DNA from: DATMNR01 sp963702765 | GTDB lineage: Bacteria; Chloroflexota; Ktedonobacteria; Ktedonobacterales; Ktedonobacteraceae | Length of the DNA: 64,000 nt | Assembly: GCA_963702765.1 (NCBI GenBank) | Contig: CAVPEB010000039.1 | Coordinates: 20,929 to 84,928 of the forward strand | Direction of reading: 5' to 3' | Shown here: positions 9,393-20,820 of the stretch, piece after piece | How the letters are laid out: every line of letters starts with the position of its first letter | How positions within the stretch are numbered: position 1 is the first letter of the stretch | The notes under the pieces: model-generated | Told to the model about the DNA's origin: nothing | Database searches by the model: none | What the model saw: the letters and a program-made list of their open reading frames with translations, nothing else | Translations under genes and position numbers: made by a program

Positions 9393-11207
9393 TCAGGTTG
9401 CCTGCCATACCTGAACTGACCCATCACCACTTGCAGATGCTATGTAGTTGCCGTCAGGTAACCATACCACTGCAAAAACAGAATCAGTATGAGCGTGAAA
9501 TATCTGTACACCACTCTGTTGCTGAGGTTTTTGAGAATGTATGATAGGCACATGCTCTGCGCTCCAAATGTGTACACTATTGTCCTTGCTGGCAGAGACG
9601 ATGCGTTTGCCATCTGGTGACCACATTATGCTACTGACCCAATCGGTATGGCCGCGATATGTTGCAATCTGTTTACCTTTGGCGACTTCCCATATTTGTA
9701 CGGCCTTGTCCTCACTTGTGGAGGCGATACGCTTGCCGTCTGGCGACCATGCTATTGCTCTTAACCAGCCTTCATGCCCTCGATAGCCGGAAACCTTACT
9801 CCCATTTGTCGGATTCCAGATCTGTACTTCACGCAAGGAGCCTGAGGCAATAAACTTGCCATCAGGCGACCATGCGACTGCTCTCGTCCAATAAGCATGG
9901 CCTCGATAGGTGAAAACTTTCTCACCTGTCGCAGCATCCCAGATGTGTACAGTAGTATCTGTACCGCCGCCATTTGTAGAAGCAATACGTTTGCCATCGG
10001 GCGACCATGCTACCGCATAGATCATTCCAGCATGACCTTGATAGCTGCTGATTTTTTGGCCTGTGCCAACATTCCAGACCTGCACAGTCTTGTCGAGGCT
10101 TGCTGAAGCCATATAATGTCCATCGGGTGACCAGGCAATGGCAGTTACACCGGCAGCATGGCCATGATAGATGAAAGAAGTGACTCCCGCAGTAGCATCC
10201 CATATATGTACCATACGGTCATGTCCTCCCGAAGCTATATGTCGTCTATCAGGAGACCATGCCACTGCGTATATCATAGTTGTGGGACTGCGATCTGTGG
10301 AGAAAGAGTTTTCCCGTTGTGGCGTCATTGTAGCTGGATGAGATGAATGTGAGATGGAGGACAGAGCCGACTGAGGATATTCAATGGCTAGTTGTGTTCC
10401 CTGGCAGGCTTGCTCGAACGCGTCGGCAAAATCCCGAATGCAGGCAAAACGCTGCAGCGGATCTTTGGCAAGCGCCTTCAAAACGACTGTCTCAAGGGCA
10501 GGCGAGATTGTCGGTTCATGCTCATGGAGAGCTTGAGGAGGATTGAGCACCTGTTGAACGGCTATTTCCTGGTAAGAGCCATTGAAAGGACGCGTGCCAC
10601 ACAGCCACTCATAAGCGACAATCCCGAGTGCATACTGATCGCTTGCCGGGCGAGGCTTGCCACGTGTCTGCTCAGGAGCCATATATGCAATCGTGCCCGA
10701 TACATCGTGGGGGCTTTCTTGTGACGAGCTATAACTTGCCATCGCAAGTCCAAAATCACTGAGCAAAATCTGGTTGTTGCGGTCCAACAGCATATTTTCC
10801 GGTTTGACATCGCGATGGATCAGCTTTTCGTTGTGGGCATATTGTAAGGCGTCAGCGACCTGTTTGATATAGGGCAGAATTTCACTTGCTGTTAGACGCG
10901 TTCCTTTAGGATGTCGCTGGCGCAGGGTACCGTTTGGCGCATAACTCATGACGAGAAAAGGAAGACGGTCCTCGACACCGAAGTCCAGGACACGCACAAT
11001 GTGGGGATGCTCTAATCGGGCGATAGTGCGCGCTTCATTGCGAAATTGAGTAATTTCGTCGGCAGTTAAACGCGCATCAAGCACTTTGATTGCCGCGAGC
11101 GTGTTGAGATGGATATGCTCACCAAGATACACATCAGCGAATCCACCATGCCCTAGCAAACGGATCAAGCGATAATTGCCAAGTTGATGTCCCAAAAGAT
11201 CCGTCAT
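9393..11207 (-). CDS. Serine/threonine protein kinase with C-terminal WD40 propeller
   Basis: This 604-aa protein is a Hanks-type kinase. The G-loop LLGHGGFADVYLG is near residue 18, catalytic Lys41 is in AAIKVL, HRDVKPENML is at 131-140, DFGLA at 151-155 and the activation segment GTIAYMAPEQ at 171-180. A short linker leads to seven WD40 blades (from about residue 310), each with a version of VAWSPDGKRIAS and HIWD. No transmembrane segment lies between the halves, so it should be cytosolic, unlike PknB-type receptors. Kinase-WD40 fusions are common in Ktedonobacteria and cyanobacteria. The propeller probably recruits substrates; the pathway is unknown. Confidence 0.93.
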   Translation of the reverse strand: MTDLLGHQLGNYRLIRLLGHGGFADVYLGEHIHLNTLAAIKVLDARLTADEITQFRNEARTIARLEHPHIVRVLDFGVEDRLPFLVMSYAPNGTLRQRHPKGTRLTASEILPYIKQVADALQYAHNEKLIHRDVKPENMLLDRNNQILLSDFGLAMASYSSSQESPHDVSGTIAYMAPEQTRGKPRPASDQYALGIVAYEWLCGTRPFNGSYQEIAVQQVLNPPQALHEHEPTISPALETVVLKALAKDPLQRFACIRDFADAFEQACQGTQLAIEYPQSALSSISHSSHPATMTPQRENSFSTDRSPTTMIYAVAWSPDRRHIASGGHDRMVHIWDATAGVTSFIYHGHAAGVTAIAWSPDGHYMASASLDKTVQVWNVGTGQKISSYQGHAGMIYAVAWSPDGKRIASTNGGGTDTTVHIWDAATGEKVFTYRGHAYWTRAVAWSPDGKFIASGSLREVQIWNPTNGSKVSGYRGHEGWLRAIAWSPDGKRIASTSEDKAVQIWEVAKGKQIATYRGHTDWVSSIMWSPDGKRIVSASKDNSVHIWSAEHVPIIHSQKPQQQSGVQIFHAHTDSVFAVVWLPDGNYIASASGDGSVQVWQAT

Positions 11208-11320
11208 GGCTGCGCTACTTCCCGGGTATACTCTCTGTCTACTTCCTACTGTCTATGCAGGGAAAGATCAATTGTAATTGTAGAGTAGCGCTACAAAGGT
11301 GTCAAGGATGATTCGTTTCC

Positions 11321-11375
11321 ATCACAAGGCAATAAATCGAAATGCAACCTGCATTTCGATTTATTGCCTTGTGAT
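11321..11375. terminator. Perfect 26-bp hairpin (possible terminator)
   Basis: Arms 11321-11346 and 11350-11375 are perfectly complementary (arm begins ATCACAAGGCAATAAATCGA) with a 3-nt loop. It lies just past the 3' end of the minus-strand small membrane protein gene. No strong T-tract follows on either strand, so function as a terminator or processing site is inference. Confidence 0.55.
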
Positions 11376-11391
11376 AGTCGAGTTTTGCTCT

Positions 11392-11799
11392 TTATGGAGC
11401 GGGATGTTGAGGTAACAGTATTGCCAGCAAGATGGGCGATATGATGACCAGCGCGGTGAAGCCAAGTGTCCACAGGGTCGCAGTTGCTTGTATTGCTACC
11501 CCGGCTTTTTGCCAGAGGCCTACTTGATGCAACACGCGCCAGCAGGCAATAGCAAACACCACGATGGCCAGAACCAATCCAACAATCAGGGTGATCAACG
11601 CTGCCTCTTGCTGTACGTAAAAACCACCACCGGCAGTTAATTCACGAGCCAGCGCAGTTGCGACCACGGCGATCAGGACAAAGCCCGCGAGAAGCCCTAA
11701 CGGAATCAGCCCGATCAAAACTCCGTGCAAAGCACTGCCCTTTGCTTCAACAGATTGTGGCGTTGGGGTAGTGGTTTCATCAATCGAATGAGTAGACAT
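11392..11799 (-). CDS. Small three-TM membrane protein, function unknown
   Basis: This 135-aa protein has a polar N-terminus rich in Thr/Ser and three hydrophobic helices (around residues 26-50, 66-88 and 105-128). I do not recognise a family. The start is preceded on the minus strand by AAAGGAGAAACGACT, a strong ribosome site. It lies 24 bp downstream of the decayed alpha/beta hydrolase gene on the same strand and was probably co-transcribed with it. Confidence 0.7.
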   Translation of the reverse strand: MSTHSIDETTTPTPQSVEAKGSALHGVLIGLIPLGLLAGFVLIAVVATALARELTAGGGFYVQQEAALITLIVGLVLAIVVFAIACWRVLHQVGLWQKAGVAIQATATLWTLGFTALVIISPILLAILLPQHPAP

Positions 11800-11823
11800 A
11801 GTCGTTTCTCCTTTATCTCCGGT

Positions 11824-12870
11824 TTATGATCCGCTGGTGTCGGGACCAAGTGCGGCGGTGTAGAATGCGACGAGCCGATCAACATAGACTTGTCCCTCTA
11901 CATGGTATGCCTGGACGTGCGTTGCTCCTGGTACCATCCAGATCTGGATATTGGTATTTTGCGCACTGAGAGCTGCAGCAGCAAGGATATACATTTGTGC
12001 TGGTGGTGTAGTCTGATGATCTTTGTTATCAGTGGCTCCATGGATCAGCAAAATTGGCCGTGGAGCGATACTGGCAATGACATCTGGCAGGCTTGATATT
12101 ATAGTAATCTACGCCGTAGAGCAATTGGCAGCGACCAGTCCTCCAGGAGTGAAAAATCGGTGGTATATGGCCCTGTGCTGGGATATCGCGTTCGAGTCTG
12201 AGAAGGACGTCGGCATAGGAACTATCAGAGACGACTGCTTTGATTGAGGGTTCATTCGCTGTTGCCAGAATGACTGTTGCGCCTCCCAACGACTCACCCC
12301 ATGCTGCAATGGCATGTGGGCGTCCGAGTTCAGGATAGGGGAGAGGGCCTGAGTGCAAGAAATCAACTGCACCCAGAACATCACGTTGCTCGTAAAGGCC
12401 AAATGATCGAGGGGCCGCTGGCGACTCACCGTTGCCGCGTAAATCAAAGGCCAGGACTGCAAATCCATGATGGGCCAGGTCGCTACTGAAATGCAAGAGG
12501 CCAGCCTTCCTTATCAGCCCTATTGTTATCGATACCATGCACCATAAGAATGGTGCGCTGCGAAGTAAGTTGCCCATTTGGCAAGATCCCAGGGATAAAC
12601 CATCCTTTGATTTGCAAGTTGTCATAGCGACTGGGAAAGGTCACATCTTTATACTGCAATCCCAAAGATGCAGGCGTGGCATAAATTGGTGAACGAGTGC
12701 CCAATCTGCATTTGTGTTGCGATGTAGAACGAGACACCCGAATAGCCGACCATGAGCAAAACTGAAAGAGTGAGGAGCACTGTCACTACGATGCGCCAAC
12801 CCCTCCCTTTCCTGGTCGACTTGTCTTCTACAGGTGAGGGCGCACTTGAAGACGGTGTTTGTGTAAGCAT
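11824..12870 (-). pseudogene. Alpha/beta hydrolase with N-terminal membrane anchor, multiple frameshifts
   Basis: Read across frames this is one membrane-anchored alpha/beta hydrolase of about 345 aa. It has an N-terminal TM helix (IVVTVLLTLSVLLMVGYSG), oxyanion region TILMVHG, nucleophile elbow AAWGESLGGAT, then FTPGGLVAAN, LLYGVDYYNIKP and ILLIHGATDN. It needs five changes of frame, near 12695, 12500, 12155, 12125 and 12090. Several can be repaired by one base (for example an extra C in TTTTTCACTCC and a missing T in GCCAATTGC). The amino acid sequence between breaks is well conserved, so decay is recent or these are sequence errors. Confidence 0.82.
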
Positions 12871-13107
12871 TGAGCTATCCTCCTTTACTACCGATTATGG
12901 TGCCAGGAAGAGGGGTTGCCTGTGCTATACTGCTCTTGTGCCCGGGTGTAGTAATCAAAAAGTTGTGTGCCAATGTAGCATCCACTCCGAACTTCTTTAA
13001 GCAGATCCAGGTAACTCGCACTTTCTCATAGTAGAAGAATAGTGTATTGGCTTCACAAACCAGTCAAGAAATTGTGGATCAATATTACAGAAACATCACA
13101 AAAGTAA

Positions 13108-14004
13108 ATGATAGATATCAAGACGGCTTTAACGCTCATTCAATCTAATTTCCCGCAGGTAGCAATTCAGACTGCGTTGCCGATTACACGAGGCTGGGAT
13201 AGTTTTATACTGGAGGTCAACGGCGAGTTAATCTTCCGCTTTCCTATGAGAGAGGATGTAACAGCGTACCTTCAGAAAGAAATACGCCTTCTACCAGTCT
13301 TGGAGGAGGCTCTTTCAACGCCCATTCCGCATTTTAACTACATTGGCCATGGAGATGAAAACTACCCTTTTGTGTATGTGGGCTATCGTAAACTGAGAGG
13401 TTCTGCATTAGATGATGAAGGCATCACAACAGAGCAACTCGTGGCACTTGCACCAGCTCTGGCGACTTTCCTCAACGAGTTACACAGCTTTCCTATCACT
13501 CTGTCAATACAGAACGGCGTACAGGGACATACTCCTACGCAGTGGCGCGATCGCTATAGGGAACTCTACTCTGACTTACAGGTACGCGTATTTCCGTTGC
13601 TGGATAAGGAATTGCGTTCGAAGTCAGAACAGCTATGGGAAGATTTCTTGGAGAACGAAGCCCTCTTTGTGTTCAAACCAGTGCTGATTCACTGCGATCT
13701 TGTTTGTGAACATATTTTCTGTGATCCGGTACGCGGCGTTCTGACAGGCGTGATCGATTGGGGAGACACAACGATTGGCGATCCTGCGCTGGATTTCGTA
13801 GGGTTGCTCAGTGGGCGAGGGAAGGAGTTCACCGAGCATGTGCTGACATATTATAAAGGCAAAGTAGACATCGAGTTCTGGAAGCGCATTGACTTCTATC
13901 TTTGCTATGGACCTTTCTCGGAACTTCTCTATGGTACGTATAGTAACAGCAAGAAATTCATTGAAAAGGGAGTAGAGGGTTTGCGTACAATGTTTCGCGC
14001 GTAA
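13108..14004 (+). CDS. APH-family phosphotransferase
   Basis: This 298-aa kinase-fold protein belongs to the aminoglycoside/macrolide phosphotransferase superfamily. The catalytic loop reads VLIHCDLVCEHIF (about residue 195; HxD, with His in place of the usual nearby Asn region) and the metal-binding motif is GVIDWGDTTIGDPALDF. The N-lobe nucleotide lysine region is less clear: FRFPMRE replaces a typical hydrophobic-K strand. No clear ribosome site precedes the ATG. The substrate cannot be assigned; antibiotic resistance is possible but not shown. Confidence 0.85.
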   Translation: MIDIKTALTLIQSNFPQVAIQTALPITRGWDSFILEVNGELIFRFPMREDVTAYLQKEIRLLPVLEEALSTPIPHFNYIGHGDENYPFVYVGYRKLRGSALDDEGITTEQLVALAPALATFLNELHSFPITLSIQNGVQGHTPTQWRDRYRELYSDLQVRVFPLLDKELRSKSEQLWEDFLENEALFVFKPVLIHCDLVCEHIFCDPVRGVLTGVIDWGDTTIGDPALDFVGLLSGRGKEFTEHVLTYYKGKVDIEFWKRIDFYLCYGPFSELLYGTYSNSKKFIEKGVEGLRTMFRA

Positions 14005-14424
14005 AATATCCCAAATATAGATGCTCAGCCTGACGGGTATGTACATGACGCGGACGAAATTCAGGCTTTTAAACGGATTTATGATATTACATAGCCAGGA
14101 TCCTCGCTTTCGCGAGTAAATATCCATACTTGTTCCCATACTTATTCTAGTATTTAACATAAATACCTCTCATTTACCGCTCATTTTGCGCGGTATTTTT
14201 CTGGCAGAAGTTAATTTAGATTCTGCGGACTGCAATATAGTGCGCGCTATGTGCTACTTTTGAAAAGAGTTGCGATTCTCGACGATTACTTGAGCGTATG
14301 CTAGACTGGTGAGTAATCCGCTACGCAATGGAGAACGTATTCATCTCGGTTAGACATACGGAAGAATCCCTGGCTGTGAAGGTGATTCTCTAAGAGCAAC
14401 AACATCAGGTAAAAGGCAATTACG
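14005..14424. other. Intergenic region between APH-like gene and LuxR regulator
   Basis: No gene seen. It contains a good intrinsic terminator (14175-14200) and the leader of the LuxR regulator. Confidence 0.5.
14175..14200 (+). terminator. Intrinsic terminator after APH-like gene
   Basis: Stem TACCGC (14175-14180) pairs with GCGGTA (14190-14195), with a 9-nt loop, followed directly by TTTTT on the plus strand. It lies about 170 bp after the APH-like stop codon. Confidence 0.55.
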
Positions 14425-17400
14425 ATGGTAGTACCGCTTACACAATCGATTGTATGTCCCGTACTTATCGGTCGCAGATTTCATCTTGAAACTCTGGTTC
14501 AACTTATAGAGCAAGCGTACAGCGGGCATGGGCAAACTGTTCTGATCTCCGGTGAAGCAGGAATTGGCAAATCTCGACTTGTCGCTGAGACAAAGAACTA
14601 TGCTCACTCTTCGGGTGTTCAGACTGAGTCTCAAGCTGCCCTGATTCTGGAAGGACGTTGCTTTGAACCAGACCGCGCTCTTCCATATGCTCCTTTTTGG
14701 ATTTGCTGCGTTCTTTTCTGGCTATGCAATCCCCGGATGAAGTGGCCAGGTTACTGGGTCCGGCTGCTTCTGAACTGGTCAAACTTCTTCCCGAATTCGC
14801 TGGCTATTTGCCTGGACTCGCGCCCGATTCCATTCTCGATCCAGAGCAGGAGAAGCGCAGGCTCTTCCAGACTCTATTACGTTTCTTTACACACTTATCC
14901 ATGCGTCAACCTCTCGTCGTGATCATTGAGGATATACATTGGAGTGACGATAACAGCCTGGAGTTTCTGCTTTTTCTAGCGCGTCACCTGGCTACTCATC
15001 CGATTCTGCTGTTGCTGACTTACCGTAGCGAGGAGGATAATCCCGCGTTGCTGCAGTTTCTCTCCGGCTTGGATCGCGAACGGCTAACCACCGAGTTGAC
15101 GCTTTCCCATCTCACTATAGATGAGGTGGAAGTGATGATTCGTACCATATTTGGCCTGTCACGCGCAGTCAGTGCTGATTTCGTAGCTGCGATCTACACA
15201 TTCACCGAGGGCAATCCTTTTTTCATTGAAGAGATGCTCAAATCTCTCGCCGCTTCAGGTGAGATCATGTACGGTGACGGAAAATTGGAGCGCCGACCGC
15301 GAGAAGGGGAAGCAACGCAAGGAGTGTCCTTGCCCAACCATCCACACCTTCCACGCAGCACATTGCTTGCTGTGCAGCAGCGTTTAAATCACCTGAGTGT
15401 AGAAGCGAGAGATGTGCTATCGTTCGCGGCAGTAGTGGGCAGGCGTTTTGATTTCGCTCTGTTACAGCATTTAACAGGGCGCAATGAGGTCGATCTCGTG
15501 CGCCTGGTGAAGGAATTGATTACAGCACAACTCATTGTGGAGGAGTCAGAAGATGTGTTGGCATTCCGTCATGCCCTGACGCGTCAAGCTTCATACACTG
15601 ATCTACTGGTGCGTGAGCGTAGATCGCTGCATTATTCGGTTGCTCAAACGATAGATCGCATCTATGCGAACGAGCTTGATAGCCACCTTGGTGACCTCGC
15701 CTATCATTTTTACATGGCAGGAGAATGGGCGAAAGTGCTGGAGTATGCGCAACGCGAAGGTGAAAAGGCACAGGCTTTGTATGCTCCACGCGCTGCAATT
15801 GAGAACTATACACATGCATTAGAAGCAGCGCAGCGGCTGTCCCAGACCCCGAAGTCCGAGTTGCATCGAGCACGAGGCCAATGCTATGAAATACTTGGTG
15901 ATTTCACTGCAGCACGCGATGATTATCTGTGGACACTAGAGATAGCACAAAAAGCCCATGATCAGAATATGGAATGGCAGAGCCTGCTCGATCTTGGCTA
16001 TCTCTGGACTGGACTCGATTATACGCAGGCCGGGGATTACCTTGATCGTGCATTGGCACTTGCTCGTACTATGGATGATTTCTTCGTCCTGGCCAGAACG
16101 CTCAACAGAGTTGGCAACTGGCTTATGAATTTGGAGGAGCCTCTCAAAGGCCTGGAATACCATCGAGAAGCTTTGAGCATATTTCAGGCAAGCTCCGATC
16201 AACATGGATTGGCTGAAACCCTGGACTTCCTGGGAGTCGCCAGTTTAATGAGCGGTGATCTTATCGCAAGCGCCCACTATTATGAACAGGCCATTGCGCT
16301 CTGGCGTGATCTGAATGATCGCCCGGCGTTGATCTCTAGCCTGATATTCTTCGCGGGTCGAGGTGGCCTTTATTTCACTTCGACTGTAGTTGAACACACA
16401 ACAAGTGAAGCTGAATGTATACGAGATGGGGAGGAAGCGATTGCATTGGCACACCAGTTGGGCTTGCGTTCGAGCGAAGCCTTCGCACAGATCTTTTTAG
16501 GACTTTGCCTGGGTTATCATGGTGAATACGAACGCGCTTTATCCATCGCGGAGACGGGCTTGAATATTGCGATAGAGATCGAGCATGGTCCCTGGATGGC
16601 TACCGGCTACCTGCTGCTGGGTATTCTTTCTCTTGAGTTGCTGTCGCTGCCAACCGCCAGACAGCACCTCGAGCAAGCCCTGGCGCTTGCAAAGGAATGT
16701 AGCTCGCTTTTCTTGCTGCGCGATGCAACTGCATTTCTTGCTTCAACATACATTGCTCAGGGTGAATATACTCATGCGGAAACGGTACTCAATGATGTGT
16801 TCAGCCTGGAGACACCTTGCCAGACGTTGGCGCAGCGGCTCGTCTGGTGTGCTCGCGCGGAACTGGAGCTGGCCCAGGCGCGTCCTGACAGGGCTCTTAC
16901 GATCATTGATCGGTTAATCTCGACGGTTGCCAATGTTGAGGATAGTCAAGTTATTCCTCGTTTGTGGCATTTGCGAAGTGAAGCCCTGATCGCTCTCGGT
17001 AGAGTCGAAGAAGCTCAGACATTGCTTTGTAGCGCTCGAGATGAGGCCCAACGGGAGGGCGAGCGGCCATTACTCTGGCGAATATACATAACACTGGGCA
17101 AACTCTATCGTGTTGAAACCCGTCGCGAACAGGCGGAAGAGGCTTTTATGCTGGCACGTACAATCATACAGGAACTGGCAAACGCTATAACGGATGAAAC
17201 ATTGCGCAGTGTATTCTTGCATAATGCTTATACACAGCTTCCAACTCATCCTCAACCCTCACCTCGCAAGCTTGCCAAACAAGCCTATGGAGGATTAACC
17301 GAGCGCGAACGTGAAGTGGCTGTGTTGATCGCACTGGGAAAATCGAGCCGCACTATTGCAGATGAACTACTTCTCAGCGAGCGCACGATTGAGAAATATG

Positions 17401-17492
17401 TTGAAAGAATCATGTCCAGGCTTGGCTTTACCTCGCGCGTACAAATTGCGACATGGGTTGTCGAAAAAGGCCTGCTGAAGCCCTCTCTATGA
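14425..17492 (+). pseudogene. AAA/TPR LuxR-family transcriptional regulator, single-base frameshift
   Basis: This is a large (about 1022 aa) STAND-type regulator of the MalT/LAL group. An N-terminal AAA ATPase has Walker A GEAGIGKS (about residue 43) and Walker B LVVIIEDIHWSD, followed by winged-helix and many TPR-like repeats. A C-terminal LuxR HTH begins LTEREREVAVLIALGKSSRT. The first frame (from 14425) runs to about 14698 and the second continues to 17492. They join as YAPF-LDLLRSF if the five-T run at 14694-14698 had six Ts. The protein beyond the break is fully conserved. Such proteins act as ligand- or phosphorylation-gated activators; the target is unknown. Confidence 0.85.
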
Positions 17493-17694
17493 TATCCCTT
17501 ATATGTATGCTTGCTCCCACAAAAATGTACGTACTTCCCAATCTCAAATTGTCGTATTTTCCCCGCTGTTAAACCAGAGCAGATCGAATACACTTTCAAC
17601 AGTGATTGTGGTGTTTATGCTGGAAATAGGAAACAGCACACAAGCAACGAACCTAGACAGAAGTTCGACAAAAGGAAAGGAAATTGGATCAACT

Positions 17695-17984
17695 ATGGCA
17701 CTTACAGTTTTATACGAGATTCAGGCTTAACTGAGGACCAGTACGACGAGATTATCAAAGAACTACAGGCTGGTGGGATCACCGCACAGGGAAGGATTTT
17801 TCATGTTGCAGGTCCCATGGAGGGTGGTTGGCAGGTGGTTGATGTGTTTGAGTCGCAGGCAGCCTTTGAGCAGTTCGTTGGCGGGAGTCTTGGGCCGGTC
17901 ATGCAGAAGCTAGGGATTGCACCACCACCGATCAAGCTTTCGCCCGTTCATAACATGCTGCGAGGGCCGGAGCATCACCTGTAG
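17695..17984 (+). pseudogene. Small conserved alpha/beta-barrel-like protein, frameshifted
   Basis: The start at 17695 follows AAAGGAAAGGAAATTGGATCAACT and gives MALTVLYEI, then an immediate stop. Adding one C near 17722 (ATTCAGGC to ATTCCAGGC) restores EIPGLTEDQYDEII and continues through GRIFHVAGPMEGGWQVVDVFES to HNML. The pattern resembles small dimeric alpha/beta-barrel (antibiotic monooxygenase-like) proteins of about 97 aa, with FHVAGPMEGGW as the conserved core. Function unknown. It sits in tandem with a glyoxalase-fold gene. Confidence 0.72.
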
Positions 17985-18060
17985 GATTTGAGTTCGTATA
18001 GTTGAGATGGGCGAGCCTGGCTTGCCCACAGTTCTGACACTAAGGAAGGAATGTACAGCT

Positions 18061-18438
18061 ATGTTAGCAGATCTTCACATGTATGCAACACTACCATCAA
18101 CTGACCTGGAACGAGCCAGGCGCTTCTATGCCGAAAAGTTGGGGCTTACCCCGGAGCGCGAAGCCGCAGGAAGTCTTTTCTATCATTGTGGTGAAGGCAC
18201 TGAGTTCTCTTTATTCGCTTCTCAGGGGGATGCAAGCGAAACTCACACACAGGCTGGCTGGATCACCAACGATATTGAGGCCGAAGTGGCAGCGCTCAAA
18301 GCTCGTGGACTGAACTTTGAAGAGTATGATACGCCTTCCCTGAAGACTATCAACAGTATAGCGATAATGGGGCCAGTCAAGGCTGCCTGGTTTAAAGATA
18401 GCGAAGGCAATCTTCTAGGCTTGATGCAGTTTGTCTAA
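18061..18438 (+). CDS. VOC/glyoxalase-bleomycin resistance-fold protein
   Basis: This 125-aa protein of the vicinal oxygen chelate superfamily begins MLADLHMYATLPSTDLERAR and then has RFYAEKLGL, which is the typical first beta-alpha unit. The second half carries MGPVKAAWFKDSEGNLLGL with the C-terminal Glu-type metal-ligand region. ATG 18061 is chosen over the upstream in-frame 18007 because AAGGAAGG precedes it and the fold starts there. The substrate is unknown; many homologues are small-molecule dioxygenases or binding proteins. Confidence 0.88.
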   Translation: MLADLHMYATLPSTDLERARRFYAEKLGLTPEREAAGSLFYHCGEGTEFSLFASQGDASETHTQAGWITNDIEAEVAALKARGLNFEEYDTPSLKTINSIAIMGPVKAAWFKDSEGNLLGLMQFV

Positions 18439-18980
18439 GTTCCAGAAGCGGCGAAAGGGCGCACACGGCTCTGGATGAAAGGGAGAGCGCCTTTTCCTGC
18501 TTCCTCTCGACAATCAAGACGATATCAGAAAGAGACAATTGTAAGGGTGATTTCTATAGTTGACCATGCTTTTTCCCTATGGTATCATCATATCGTCTTA
18601 TTATCTATGGCGCATATTAACCCTCGCCACCAGTTTGGAAAGGAGGTGTAAAGATGCCCAAAAGCGCACGCCGCGCGACATCGATTCCCAGCATGAAAGT
18701 ATGGAGCCACACCGAGGATGCTCTGGGAACATAGACGCTTAGATATCAATTCGCGTCATATTGTTCTCAAAAATACTGGAAAACGCATCCTCTTTTCAAA
18801 CTCTGTAAGTCACGTCTTCGTTTTGGCGGTCTTGCATTCCACTTAACTCCCTCTCGTGCTGATGTTCCCTGTTCGTGCATTGTCACCCATTGGCTCCGCT
18901 TCTTTGTTTTGGTGCGGGGTGAGATGTATGTGTCATTTGCAATCTGCGATTGCTTGATTACGACCACAAGGAGCATCCTT
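18439..18980. other. Intergenic region before the ABC exporter
   Basis: No long gene. It contains one short ORF with a strong ribosome site (18654-18734) and imperfect repeats. The real N-terminus of the ABC exporter may lie at its right end. Confidence 0.45.
18654..18734 (+). CDS. Possible 26-aa small peptide ORF
   Basis: AAAGGAGGTGTAAAG directly precedes an ATG and opens a 26-codon frame (MPKSARRATSIPSMKVW...). The ribosome site is the best in the neighbourhood and no larger gene uses it. The peptide is basic at its N-terminus with no membrane helix. It could be a leader peptide for the downstream exporter, a remnant, or chance. Confidence 0.3.
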   Translation: MPKSARRATSIPSMKVWSHTEDALGT

Positions 18981-20814
18981 TTGAATTCAACCGATTCGAT
19001 TACGAAAGAACCGCTGGAGCAGCCCACAGCGAATAATCATTTTCGTTGCAAAAGCTGGCTATGCATCCAGCGCGCCTGCGCATTCGCGCGGCAAGAAGTT
19101 CTTATCGTACTACAAACCATACCTGGGCTTGTTTTTCGCGGATATGGCCTGCGCGCTTGTCGTATCGACGACGACACTGCTGCTCCCGCTATGCGCGCGA
19201 TACATCACCAAAAACATCTTAGAAACTAATGCGCCTCAAGATCTCAATCAGATCTATCTGATGGGCGCGTTCATGGTAGTGCTGGTTGGTATCCAATTAC
19301 TAAGCACCATGTTCATCGACTTTCAAGGGCATATGATGGGCGCCAGGATGGAAAGCGATATGCGCAGTGAATTATTCGAGCATTATCAAAAGCTCTCGTT
19401 TCGCTTTTATGATGAACAACGCACCGGTCAATTAATGACCCGGCTTACCAATGATACATTCGCAATGAGCGAGTTATATCATCATGGTCCTGAGGATATC
19501 GTTGTTACCAGTTTGACGGTCACTGGCGCCTTCATTATCTTGCTGAGGGTCAATGTTGCGCTTACCTTGATTGTCTTTCTCTTTGTGCCAATCATGGCTG
19601 TGCATGCGCTGTATTTCAATAAAAAGATGAATAAGGCGTTACGTACCAGCAAGGATAGAATCGGTGATATTAATGCGCAAGTTGAAGATACGCTTGCAGG
19701 CATCAAAGTGGTAAAATCATTTACCAACGAAGACGTTGAAGAAAGAAAATTCACCAGCGCAAATAATCGTTTTCTCGCCAGCCGCAAAGATGGCTATAAA
19801 AGTGAAATGTACTTTTCCAGCGGATTACTTGCTTTCACCCAGCTTATTACCATCGCTGTGATTATCTTTGGAGGCGTCGCTATCGTTCATGCGTCCCTGG
19901 ATGTAGCTGATTTGCTCACCTACTTATTATGTGTCGGTATTCTCATCGATCCAATCCAGAAATTGGTCAACTTTGGCAGGCTCTATCAGGAAGGCACAAC
20001 CGGATTTCACAGGTTTATGGATATTCTGGAGGTGGCGCCCGATCTGCAAGACGCGCAAGATGCGATTGATCTGACACAGGTTCGGGGTCATGTGGAATTT
20101 CAAGATGTCAGCTTTAAGTATAATGAAGATCACCAGTATGTCGTGAAGAACCTCTCGCTGGAGATACAGGCTGGCGAATACGTTGCCTTCGTCGGGTCTT
20201 CCGGCGTTGGCAAAACAACGCTCTGCTCGTTAATTCCGCGTTTCTACGAAGTAAATGCGGGAAAAATCCTGCTGGATGGGCAGGACATCCGGGATGTTAC
20301 CCTGCGCTCATTACGAAGGAATATCGGTATTGTCCAGCAAGATGTCTATTTGTTTGCCGGGACCATCGCGGACAATATCCGCTATGGGAAACGTGATGCC
20401 AGTCCGCAAGAAATCATTCATGCGGCCAAACAGGCGCACGCGCATGATTTTATCATGGCCTTACCGGATGGCTATGACACGGATATCGGACAACGAGGTG
20501 TAAAACTCTCAGGCGGGCAAAAGCAGCGCTTGAGTATCGCGCGCGTCTTCCTCAAAAATCCCCCTGTGATCATTTTTGATGAGGCGACGAGCGCACTGGA
20601 TAATGAAAGTGAAAAGGCTGTGCAGGACTCATTGGAGGAGTTAGCCGACAAGCGCACGGTGCTTGTCATCGCTCATCGTTTGTCCACCATCCGCAACGCC
20701 CAGAGAATAGTGGTATTATCTGACGCCGGGATCAGTGAACAGGGTACGCATGCAGAGTTAATCGCATTGAATGGTATCTATGCCAACTTGTACAACACGC
20801 AGGCAAGGATATGA
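18981..20814 (+). CDS. ABC exporter (MDR/MsbA-type), N-terminus uncertain
   Basis: This fused permease-ATPase half transporter exports drugs or lipids as a homodimer or heterodimer. A clean frame runs from a TTG at 19129 (561 aa) and begins inside TM1, with the normal YYKPYLGLFFADM just upstream in the same frame. An in-frame stop at 18982 and a TTG with ribosome site (AAGGAGCATCC) at 18981 in another frame suggest that the N-terminal 40 or so residues are out of frame. The ATPase has GSSGVGKTT, LSGGQKQRLS and VIIFDEATSALD, all intact. Six TM helices are present. Confidence 0.85.
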
Positions 20815-20820
20815 TGCGCG

